A stretch of DNA of 64,000 nt. Origin: Deltaproteobacteria bacterium (GTDB lineage: Bacteria > Desulfobacterota > Syntrophia > Syntrophales > UBA5619). The DNA lies in the NCBI GenBank assembly GCA_021372695.1, contig JAJFTY010000083.1, forward strand, positions 1 to 64,000. Direction: 5' to 3'. Of the stretch, positions 55,245 to 62,864 are shown one piece after another. A program made the translations under genes and the position numbers. Position 1 is the stretch's first letter, and every line of letters begins with the position of its first letter. The notes under the pieces were generated by a model. It did not search any database and was not told where the DNA came from. It was given only the letters and a program-made list of their open reading frames with translations.

Positions 55245-56936
55245 TTAGCGCCGGAGACGCCGTTCGCCCAAACGCATCGGAAGTATCACTGCAAGCCCAC
55301 ACAGAATAAACACAAGCACAAAGGAGCCCACAAGCCATGCGCCCTGCAATTGGGTGAGGTTTCGCCCGTGGATATCCGCCATGAAGATCTGATAGACCGG
55401 TCCTGCTTCGAGAATGACCACCAATGCGATGAAGCCGGCGGCGAGGATCATGAACAGCAACCCGCCGAAACTGGTGACCGACTGCGCCGGATTTTCCGAC
55501 TGAAAATCGGGATAAGCTGCGCCCAGGCCCACGCCCAGGGCGACCACGCCCGGCACCATCAGGAAGATCGTCGCGACCGAAAGGACCATCATGAAGGGCG
55601 TAACCTGAAGGAGGATATTCGAACTCACGATGAGGATCTCCGCGAGCACGAGCAGAGGGAAATAGTAGACGGCAAATTTGACCCAGAGAAAAGTCCGGAG
55701 CGATATGGGCGCCGCCCGGACGATCCAGAATGCATCACCTTCGAAGCTGACCGCGGGATAGACGAACCGCGCGGCGACCGCGGTCAGGACAAACGACGCG
55801 AGGCCCATGTTCAGGAAGGAAAAAAGGTTCTGCAGGTAGACCGTCTTGATCTTGGATTGACCGAGCGGCAGGACCGAAAAGTTGTAGAGATAGATGACGA
55901 TGAGTGTCGCGATGAGGAACAGCTGCGGCCATTGCGTCTGGTCCCGGAAAAAGGTTCGGAATTCCTTTACGGCAAATGCCCATCCCGGTCCGGAAAATCT
56001 CTGCCCCAGTCGATAACGATTCCGGCGGGAGCCTTCCCTGGGTGGGAAGAGCCTTTCTCCCGTGGTCTGAGCCTTCGTGTAGCCTGCGAAATAGAAAGCC
56101 TCAGCGAGCCGTGTGATGACGAAAGCGAATGCCGCCGCGCCGCTCCAGGCAAGGGAGAGATGGAAGACCGCATCACCCTTGCGATCGGAAAGTGCGGCAT
56201 TGAGACTGTCATAGGCCCATGTTGTGGGAAGCAACGGCGAGCCGGGCGTTCCCATATCCCTCAAGTAGAAGACCAGGGTGGCAAATGTCTCGGGATTGAC
56301 CAGTCTTTCAGGCTGCATAAGGCGAAAGGCGACGATGAGCATTACGATCAGCACCAGACCGAGGAAGACGAACAACGTTCTGATTCGTCCGGCAGGAAGA
56401 CAGACGGCGGCAACGACGATCATCAGCGCGCTGAATGCGGAGGCAATCAGACATAAAGGGATGATCGCCATTCCGGCCGCCCAGTAGAAGAAGGGTCCTG
56501 CATGATAGACGACCCCATAGGAAATGAAGACCGGCATGCTGAACAAGATCACCATCCACGAGCTATCCACCGTGCTTTCCAGCCAGCGGGCAACGAAGAT
56601 TTTTCCGGCCGATACGGGAAGGGAATGGACCAGCTGAAGGTCGCGGCTGAGATAGAGCTTGGAGAGAGAGGCGATGATGCTGCTGAAGAGTAGAAGCGAG
56701 GAAAGGGTCACCAGAACCATGGAGAGAAGTTTCCTGGCCAGAATGTCGCCAAACTCCTCGATCCCCTGAAAATAGCGCAGCACGCGGTAGAAAAGCAGAA
56801 AGGCTCCCACCCAGAAGGCAAGCCCGATCAGGGCGAAAAGAAGGAAGCGAATCCGCCGATTCACCGCGCTGACCGATCCGCCTCCGTTCTTGAAGGAGAG
56901 GAGCCTGGGCCGGAGCAGGGCGAAAAGATCATTCAT
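55245..56936 (-). CDS. ABC-2-type transporter permease of the transglutaminase-linked operon
   Basis: A large membrane protein of 563 residues with about 12 hydrophobic segments and no recognised catalytic domain. LYLSRDLQLVHSLPVSAGKIFVARW is a pattern of ABC-2 exporter permeases, and the length suggests two fused half-permeases. It overlaps the ATPase gene by eight bases and is presumably its membrane partner. The substrate is unknown. Confidence 0.85.
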   Translation of the reverse strand: MNDLFALLRPRLLSFKNGGGSVSAVNRRIRFLLFALIGLAFWVGAFLLFYRVLRYFQGIEEFGDILARKLLSMVLVTLSSLLLFSSIIASLSKLYLSRDLQLVHSLPVSAGKIFVARWLESTVDSSWMVILFSMPVFISYGVVYHAGPFFYWAAGMAIIPLCLIASAFSALMIVVAAVCLPAGRIRTLFVFLGLVLIVMLIVAFRLMQPERLVNPETFATLVFYLRDMGTPGSPLLPTTWAYDSLNAALSDRKGDAVFHLSLAWSGAAAFAFVITRLAEAFYFAGYTKAQTTGERLFPPREGSRRNRYRLGQRFSGPGWAFAVKEFRTFFRDQTQWPQLFLIATLIVIYLYNFSVLPLGQSKIKTVYLQNLFSFLNMGLASFVLTAVAARFVYPAVSFEGDAFWIVRAAPISLRTFLWVKFAVYYFPLLVLAEILIVSSNILLQVTPFMMVLSVATIFLMVPGVVALGVGLGAAYPDFQSENPAQSVTSFGGLLFMILAAGFIALVVILEAGPVYQIFMADIHGRNLTQLQGAWLVGSFVLVFILCGLAVILPMRLGERRLRR

Positions 56937-57660
56937 GGTGTTCCTTTCCGGTCAGCCGGAGAAATACCTCCTCCAGGTCCCCTTCCTGGAGGCTGGCCGT
57001 TCCTCGAAGATCACCGGTGGTGCCGAGAGCGACCAATCGTCCCCGATGGATGATGCCGATCCGGTCGCAGAGGTCTTCCGCAATTTCCAACGTGTGAGTG
57101 GACATGAAGATCGTCGTTCCGCTGGCGGCCAATTCCCGGAGGAGATCCTTGACCATCCGTATCCCCGCGGGATCGAGTCCGACCATGGGTTCATCCACGA
57201 TGATCAGACGGGGTTCGTGCAGCAGGGCCGAGGCGATGACCAGCCGCTGTTTCATTCCGTGGGAATAGGACTCGATCAGGTGATCCGCCCAGTCGTACAG
57301 GGAGAACTGAATCAACAGCCCCTCGGCCTTTCTCCGAAAATCCCCGGCGAAACCGTAGAGGTCGGCAATGAAACGCAGGAATTCCATGCCTGTCAGCTTC
57401 TCATACAGGAAAGGCCGGTCCGGAATAAAGCCGATGATCCTCTTGGCCCTCTCCGGATCGGCAGCCATGGAGATGTCACCGATGCGAACCGCGCCCTCCG
57501 TGGGCCCCAGAACGCCGGCCAGCATCCGGATCGTCGTCGTTTTTCCGGCTCCGTTGGGTCCGATGAAACCGAAGATCTCCCCCTCGGCAACGGAGAGGTT
57601 CAAGTGGTCGACGGCGGATAGTGTTCCATACTTCTTGGTCAGGTTCGCGACCTCGATCAT
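56929..57660 (-). CDS. ABC transporter ATP-binding protein
   Basis: A 243-residue ATPase of the exporter (CcmA/NatA-like) class. Walker A is FIGPNGAGKTTTIRMLAG, the signature SYSHGMKQRLVIAS departs from LSGGQ as in many ABC-2 exporters, and Walker B is RLIIVDEPMVGLDPAGIRM. ATG 57660 overlaps the preceding stop in ATGA. It links the transglutaminase-like gene and the permease in a three-gene operon. Confidence 0.92.
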   Translation of the reverse strand: MIEVANLTKKYGTLSAVDHLNLSVAEGEIFGFIGPNGAGKTTTIRMLAGVLGPTEGAVRIGDISMAADPERAKRIIGFIPDRPFLYEKLTGMEFLRFIADLYGFAGDFRRKAEGLLIQFSLYDWADHLIESYSHGMKQRLVIASALLHEPRLIIVDEPMVGLDPAGIRMVKDLLRELAASGTTIFMSTHTLEIAEDLCDRIGIIHRGRLVALGTTGDLRGTASLQEGDLEEVFLRLTGKEHHE

Positions 57661-59147
57661 CGACCTGTCTCCAGAATGTCTATCTTCAATTGACCGATGA
57701 GTCCGACCAGGTCGAGTTGATGCTCCGATTCGCCCCGCACGAAACGGATGTGAGTCACGTCCGCCGGTATCTGCCCCAGGACCGCGTCGGCCGTAACCCA
57801 GCCGCCCCGTTCCCGGAGGTAGAGAATATTCCAAGCGTGATAATAGAAACGGCCCCTCATGTACACCACCCCGGCCTCCACCTCCGCAGGAATCCCCGCA
57901 GCCCGCGCAAAGGCGGCCAGCAGAACCGCATGCTCGTTGCAGTCCCCGATCCGGTTTTGCAGCGTCTCCAGTGCATTCGGAACCGAGAGCACGGGCCTCT
58001 TTTCCAGATTATCGTGGATCCAGGTCACCATTTTCTTCGCCATGACCTCTGATGAATCTCCCTTCAGGACGATTTCCGCGACTTTCTGCCTGACCTTAGG
58101 ATTGTCCGATTGAATCAAGGCGGTCGGTTCGAGAGAGGCCATGAGCTCTTTTGCGGGGATGCTCTTGCGAACCGGAGCACCATCACGGGACTCGCGACGG
58201 ACGGTCAACACGCCGTTCCGATAGTGCTGACGGCCCCCGTCGAGCGCGAAATGGTGGTTCCGAAGGCCGTCCAGGCGGATCTCAAGGAAATTCAAAGCTT
58301 CCGCATCGGCAATCGGCTTCGACGACGGCACGGCGGCCAGCTCGGTCAGGTCCGCACTGACGGCCCCCTCGAGACCCGCCAGCGCCACACCCTTCGCGAC
58401 CCTTTCGAGGGCGATGCCCATGATCCCCTCTTCCCGAAGTACAGAGCCGTCCGGACCGATCCAGGCGGTCTGCTTCATCCCCATGAAATCCACAGACAGC
58501 TTTCTTGCTGTACGGCTCTTTCCCATGATCATGATGGGTTCCTCGCCGAGCAGAATCACCCGCGCAGTCCTCTGCCCGAGGGACGCCGGATCGAAGACCG
58601 GAAAGCTTCTTTCCTCCCCTATCGCGAGCCCATCCGCGACGGCAGATTCCAGTATGGCACCGCCAAGAAAGGGCCTGTTCTGAAGCGGGATCACACTGAT
58701 CCTTTCCTCACCCGGGCTGCCGATCCGTACGGTTAGGTTCTTCCCTGAAACAGAACCCCCGGCCGTGAACTTGAACAGGTTCGAACTGAGGTCGAAGCGA
58801 AAGTTAGAGAGTGTCCGGTCGGGCTTCAACTCGGCCAGGGTACGGACCGTCAAGGGCTGGGTAATCCCCATGGTGTTGATTTTCATGAAAATATGCTCGG
58901 AAAAACGAAATCCGTCCGGAATGTCCTCGTATATCCGCTGTGCATAGCCGATCTTGCCGCCGCCCTGGGTGATACTCATCCAGGTTTCCCCGGCCGGGGG
59001 ACCCGCATGAACCGGGGCAATCGTCTCCCCTCCCCCGGAGCGAAACTTTGCCGGAATCTCCAGGCGAATGGCCAGGAGGACGACGAAGAGCAGGATCGCT
59101 CCTCCTCCCGCACACCATTGCCACGTCTTTCGGCCTCGTTCCATCAT
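57657..59147 (-). CDS. Membrane-anchored transglutaminase-like protein
   Basis: A 496-residue protein with one N-terminal helix (about 13-29) and a periplasmic body. The C-terminal transglutaminase/protease core (about residues 360-470) has the full Cys-His-Asp set: GDCNEHAVLLAAFARAAGIP, FYYHAWNILYL and GWVTADAVLG. The preceding 300 residues are beta-rich and of unknown family. Such proteins can be proteases or cross-linkers; the substrate is unknown. It heads an operon with an ABC ATPase and permease and has a perfect-consensus promoter about 48 bases before the ATG. Confidence 0.88.
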   Translation of the reverse strand: MMERGRKTWQWCAGGGAILLFVVLLAIRLEIPAKFRSGGGETIAPVHAGPPAGETWMSITQGGGKIGYAQRIYEDIPDGFRFSEHIFMKINTMGITQPLTVRTLAELKPDRTLSNFRFDLSSNLFKFTAGGSVSGKNLTVRIGSPGEERISVIPLQNRPFLGGAILESAVADGLAIGEERSFPVFDPASLGQRTARVILLGEEPIMIMGKSRTARKLSVDFMGMKQTAWIGPDGSVLREEGIMGIALERVAKGVALAGLEGAVSADLTELAAVPSSKPIADAEALNFLEIRLDGLRNHHFALDGGRQHYRNGVLTVRRESRDGAPVRKSIPAKELMASLEPTALIQSDNPKVRQKVAEIVLKGDSSEVMAKKMVTWIHDNLEKRPVLSVPNALETLQNRIGDCNEHAVLLAAFARAAGIPAEVEAGVVYMRGRFYYHAWNILYLRERGGWVTADAVLGQIPADVTHIRFVRGESEHQLDLVGLIGQLKIDILETGR

Positions 59148-59194
59148 TGTCAGTCCCGGACCCCTTCAGCAAATTTCTCTGTTTTTCTGCGCGG

Positions 59195-59223
59195 ATTATA
59201 GGGAATGGCCGACAGCGTGTCAA
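59195..59223 (-). promoter_or_regulatory. Perfect-consensus sigma70 promoter of the transglutaminase/ABC operon
   Basis: On the minus strand TTGACA (59218-59223) and TATAAT (59195-59200) are exactly 17 bases apart: twelve of twelve positions match. The start near 59188 gives a 40-base leader. Flanking repeats may modulate it. Confidence 0.87.
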
Positions 59224-59247
59224 CGTCGTTCGGACGCGGGTGTCAAC
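59217..59247. repeat. Direct repeat GTGTCAAC around the promoter
   Basis: The octamer GTGTCAAC occurs at 59217-59224 and again at 59240-59247, 23 bases apart. The first copy contains the -35 box. The spacing is about two helical turns, suitable for a protein bound to one face. Confidence 0.5.
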
Positions 59248-59251
59248 AGCC

Positions 59252-59266
59252 TTGATTCAAAATCAA
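59252..59266. repeat. Inverted repeat TTGATT-CAA-AATCAA
   Basis: A perfect 6-bp dyad with a 3-base centre between the divergent transglutaminase and kdsD genes. It is an operator-like site; no cognate regulator is identified. Confidence 0.5.
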
Positions 59267-59368
59267 TCTTGTCACAGCCGTTGATTTCTGATAGCGTCTC
59301 CATTTTGAAAAGAGTGAACGCAATCGAAATGATATCGCCGGCTCAAAGCGGGTGAAAGAGGTAATCTC

Positions 59369-60361
59369 ATGGAGATGGATGACTCCATCGTGCAGGCAAA
59401 GGAGGTGCTCCGACTCGAAGCGGAAAGCATTCTTCGTCTGGTCGACAGGGTGGGAGAGGAGTTCTCCCGGGCAGTGGAATTGATCTTTCGTTGCAAGGGA
59501 CGTGTGATCGTTGCCGGGCTTGGAAAATCAGGCCTCATCGGCAGAAAAATCGTGGCAACGATGACCAGCACCGGGACACAAGCCCTCTTCCTGCATCCGG
59601 TCGAAGGGCTCCACGGAGATTTGGGGATCGTCACCAAGGACGATGTCCTCCTCGCAATCTCCAACAGCGGGGAAACCGCCGAGCTCAACATGATCGTCGA
59701 GAGCATCCGCATCATCGGCGTGCCGAGGATCGCTTTCACGGGGAACCTCTCGTCGACGCTGGCGCGGGCCTGCGATATCGTGATCGATGTCGGAGTGGAC
59801 CGGGAGGCCTGCCCGTTCGGTCTGGCGCCGACGTCGAGTTCCACCGCCACGCTCGCCATGGGAGACGCTCTTGCCGTGGCGCTCATCCATCGGAAGAATT
59901 TTCAGGAAAAGGATTTCTTCAAATTCCATCCGGGCGGGAGCCTCGGAGCCAGACTGCGGGCCCGGGTCCGCGACGTGATGATCGGCGGCAAACAGATACC
60001 CCGTGTCTATTCCGGCACACTCATCCTTGACGCTATCCAGGAAATGGATCAGAAGAACAAGGGGTTTGTCCTGGTCGTGGACGGGACCGAGACGCTTCTC
60101 GGCATCCTGACCGACGGAGATGTCCGCCGCCTCGTACGTCGCGAAAAGCGTTTCCTCGACCAGAAGATCGATTCTTTCATGACCCGTTCGCCCAAATCAA
60201 TCCACGAGGAAACCTACGTCGCTCAGGCCATCGAATACATGCAGCGCGAAGAGATAACGACACTTGTCGTGACCGACAAAGCGGCCCGGCTGAAGGGCTA
60301 CATTCACCTTCACGATATCCTCGGCCGGGGAGGCACCCTGAAGATCACACTCTCCGAATAA
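59369..60361 (+). CDS. kdsD: Arabinose-5-phosphate isomerase KdsD/KpsF
   Basis: Converts ribulose 5-phosphate to arabinose 5-phosphate, precursor of Kdo in LPS. 330 residues. The SIS domain has VIVAGLGKSGLIGRKIVATM, AISNSGETAELN and the catalytic-region KFHPGGSLGARL; two CBS domains fill the C-terminal 120 residues (VRDVMIGG; FLDQKIDSFMTRSP). AGAGGTAA precedes the ATG by six bases. It is divergent from the transglutaminase operon. Other Kdo genes are not in the window. Confidence 0.95.
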   Translation: MEMDDSIVQAKEVLRLEAESILRLVDRVGEEFSRAVELIFRCKGRVIVAGLGKSGLIGRKIVATMTSTGTQALFLHPVEGLHGDLGIVTKDDVLLAISNSGETAELNMIVESIRIIGVPRIAFTGNLSSTLARACDIVIDVGVDREACPFGLAPTSSSTATLAMGDALAVALIHRKNFQEKDFFKFHPGGSLGARLRARVRDVMIGGKQIPRVYSGTLILDAIQEMDQKNKGFVLVVDGTETLLGILTDGDVRRLVRREKRFLDQKIDSFMTRSPKSIHEETYVAQAIEYMQREEITTLVVTDKAARLKGYIHLHDILGRGGTLKITLSE

Positions 60362-60470
60362 AACGCTCGCAACGGCGAAACGAATGTCCCGCCGCGTGAT
60401 CCCGCTTTCCGGTGAGATCGATGGACCGCAGCATCGAAATTCCGATCCAATTTTCGAGGAATATTCTGCG

Positions 60471-61319
60471 TCACGGATGTTGGGGCCGGATTCCGTCCGC
60501 AGCGTTCTCGATCCACGCCTTGGTCAGCTTCGAGAACTCTTCGACCGACAGGGTCTCGGCCCTTCTCACGCGATCGATGCCGCTCATGTTGAAGACCCGC
60601 TCAACAACGTCATCCGAAATCGCGATCCGGCGGAGATTGTTCCAGAGGGTCTTTCTCCTTCGGCTAAAAGCTGTACGAACGATTTTTGTAAAGAGGGCGC
60701 CATCGGAAAGGTCCGTATCGGGCCGGACGACCATTCGCAGGACAGACGACGTGACGTCAGGTGCCGGATAAAAGCAAGTGCGCGGAACCGTGAATCCGCA
60801 TGTCACCCTCGTATACCTTTCAACCATGACCGAGGGGATGCCGTAATCCTTTCCCCCCGGGGATGCCGTAATCCGGTCCGCGAGCTCCCTCTGGAACATC
60901 AGGGTCATGTCCGAGATGAAGCGCCGGAACTCCAGCAAACGAAAGAGGATCGGAGAAGAGATATGGTAGGGAACATTCCCGACGACCTTGATTCGGGCAC
61001 CCCGACAGGCTGAGGAAAAATCGTAATTGAGGACATCTGCCCGCAGAACCTCGACCCGCCCGTCCCCGGCGAAGCGCTCCCGTAAGATTGCCGCAAGCCG
61101 CGGATCGACCTCCAACGCGATGACCCGGCCTGCCTTCTTCGCCAGCGCCTCCGTCATGAAGCCGAGACCGGCGCCGATCTCAACGACCGTCTCATCGCCC
61201 GCGGGCCCAGACAGCTCGACAATCCGGCGGACGATATTCATGTCCTCCAGAAAGGACTGCCCCAGGCTCTTCCGGGGACGAATGCCGTGCAGGGCCAGCA
61301 TTTTTCGAACCGACGTCAT
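60471..61319 (-). CDS. rsmA: 16S rRNA dimethyladenosine transferase RsmA (KsgA)
   Basis: SAM-dependent methylation of two adenosines in the 3' loop of 16S rRNA. 282 residues. It begins with the family pattern RPRKSLGQSFLEDMNIVRRIV, binds SAM with VVEIGAGLGFMTEAL and ALEVDPRLAAIL, and has the catalytic motif NVPYHISSP, where E. coli has NLPYNISTP. SSVLRMVV closes the methyltransferase domain. GAGAGGG precedes the ATG; the DUF2062 stop is two bases upstream. Confidence 0.96.
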   Translation of the reverse strand: MTSVRKMLALHGIRPRKSLGQSFLEDMNIVRRIVELSGPAGDETVVEIGAGLGFMTEALAKKAGRVIALEVDPRLAAILRERFAGDGRVEVLRADVLNYDFSSACRGARIKVVGNVPYHISSPILFRLLEFRRFISDMTLMFQRELADRITASPGGKDYGIPSVMVERYTRVTCGFTVPRTCFYPAPDVTSSVLRMVVRPDTDLSDGALFTKIVRTAFSRRRKTLWNNLRRIAISDDVVERVFNMSGIDRVRRAETLSVEEFSKLTKAWIENAADGIRPQHP

Positions 61320-61321
61320 CT

Positions 61322-61762
61322 CTACCCTCTCTCACGGATGGATGCGATCAGCCGGCGCGCGATGAAATAGCACGGGATGGCGAACACAGGGGCCATGAGG
61401 ATGCCGCCAAGCAGAAGCGGCAGGAGTATCTGCCAGCCCAGTGCCGCGATTGCTCCCACAGTGTAATCCGGAATTTGAAAGGGGAAGCGATCCATTCCCA
61501 GCACGAACCGGCCGAGTTCATACTGACCTACGTAAAGAATCGGAATGGTGAACGGATTGGAGATCAGCCAGGAGCCCAGGTAAGCGGCGGTGATGTTCTT
61601 ACGGAGGAGAAGGCCCAAAAATACGATGATCGCCGTGTGGAAGGGGATGGTCGGTGTGACGCCCACAAAAACGCCCAGGGTCAGTCCCGCCGCGATCTCG
61701 GGGGGCTCGCCCTTCAGGCTGACAAATCTCTCGTAAAAGATGCGGATTCTCTTCAGGATCAT
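61322..61762 (-). CDS. DUF2062 membrane protein
   Basis: A 146-residue protein with three or four hydrophobic segments. GLTLGVFVGVTPTIPFHTAIIVFLGLLLRKN and SWLISNPFTIPILYVGQYELGRF are characteristic of DUF2062. The function is unknown. It overlaps tsaD by four bases (ATGA) and rsmA follows after two, so all three are co-expressed. The C-terminus is basic (ARRLIASIRERG). Confidence 0.9.
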   Translation of the reverse strand: MILKRIRIFYERFVSLKGEPPEIAAGLTLGVFVGVTPTIPFHTAIIVFLGLLLRKNITAAYLGSWLISNPFTIPILYVGQYELGRFVLGMDRFPFQIPDYTVGAIAALGWQILLPLLLGGILMAPVFAIPCYFIARRLIASIRERG

Positions 61763-62766
61763 AGGTGAGCCGAAAGAGGCCAGCGGGAAACGGCGTTCAG
61801 GTCGAGTCCGTCCCTCTGCCCCGACTTGAGGAGATGCGTTCCGACCACGGCGATCATCGCTGCATTGTCGGTGCAGAGAACGGGGGGGGGAATGTTTACT
61901 TCGATGCCCGAAGAGGCCGCCTCCTCCCGGAAACGTTCCCTGAGGCGGCTGTTCGCCGCAACGCCGCCGCAGACCACGACCCGGGACACCGAAACCGTTG
62001 CCGCGGCGCGCAGTGTCTTCTCCACGAGGACATCACAGATCGCCTCCTGATACGACGCGAGCAGGTCGGGCAACTCCTCGGCGGTGAAAGGACAACCGCG
62101 TTTCTTCAGTCTGGTCAGAAGCGAGGTCTTCAAACCGCTGAAACTGAAATCCTGACTTTCCCGCATCCCGCGGGGGAATGGAAACGCCTCGCGGTTGCCG
62201 TGCTTCGCCAGGCGGTCGATCACCACCCCACCCGGATACCCGATATCCAGCAATTTTGCCGCCTTGTCGAAGGCCTCCCCTGCCGCATCGTCCCGGGTCT
62301 GGCCGATCAGGACAAATCTCTGGAACCCCTCAACCTTGTAGACGGTCGTATGCCCTCCGGAAACGACGAGCGCGACAAAGGGAAACTCGGGCGGCCGGTC
62401 CGTCAGGAATGCGGCGGCAACGTGGCCTTCCAGGTGGTTGACGCCCACCAGGGGCAGATATCGGGCGAAGGCCACTGCCTTGGCCACCGACAACCCGACG
62501 AGCAGCGAACCGATGAGGCCGGGCCCCTTTGTCACCGCGATGCCGTCGATCCCGGCAAGGGTCATCCGGGCTTCTTCCAGGGCCTGGAGGATCACCGGAA
62601 CGATGGCCTCGATGTGTTTGCGGGAGGCGATTTCCGGAACAACGCCGCCGTAACGTTCGTGCACCTTGACCTGTGAGGCGATCACATTGGAGAGCAGCTG
62701 ACTTCCGTCGCTCACCACCGCAGCCGCCGTTTCATCACAGGAAGATTCTATACCCAGTACGACCAC
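61759..62766 (-). CDS. tsaD: tRNA threonylcarbamoyltransferase TsaD
   Basis: Catalytic subunit for N6-threonylcarbamoyladenosine at position 37 of ANN-decoding tRNAs. 335 residues, standard. It begins VVLGIESSCDETAAAVV, has the metal-binding VNHLEGHVAAAFL (two histidines), VALVVSGGHTTVY and VVCGGVAANSRLRERF. The start is GTG 62766 with GGGAG seven bases upstream. It works with TsaE (44 kb in this window). Confidence 0.97.
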   Translation of the reverse strand: MVVLGIESSCDETAAAVVSDGSQLLSNVIASQVKVHERYGGVVPEIASRKHIEAIVPVILQALEEARMTLAGIDGIAVTKGPGLIGSLLVGLSVAKAVAFARYLPLVGVNHLEGHVAAAFLTDRPPEFPFVALVVSGGHTTVYKVEGFQRFVLIGQTRDDAAGEAFDKAAKLLDIGYPGGVVIDRLAKHGNREAFPFPRGMRESQDFSFSGLKTSLLTRLKKRGCPFTAEELPDLLASYQEAICDVLVEKTLRAAATVSVSRVVVCGGVAANSRLRERFREEAASSGIEVNIPPPVLCTDNAAMIAVVGTHLLKSGQRDGLDLNAVSRWPLSAHL

Positions 62767-62789
62767 CCGTCATCTCCCGCATATTTTCT

Positions 62790-62818
62790 TTTACAAACGC
62801 GGAGAAAATATATATAGG
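62790..62818 (+). promoter_or_regulatory. Promoter for nadB
   Basis: TTTACA (62790-62795) and TATAGG (62813-62818) with a 17-base spacer, followed by an AT-rich leader of about 40 bases. Nine of twelve positions match consensus. The region is divergent with tsaD. Confidence 0.6.
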
Positions 62819-62864
62819 ATTATCGGTATTTTGCAAACGAACTTTTCAAGAAGAGGGACAACCT

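Noticed and set aside
54840..56456. Long plus-strand open frame (538 codons)
   Set aside because: It is antisense to the ABC permease and mlaE, which show clear family motifs; its translation is Arg/Asp/His-rich without any recognised domain.
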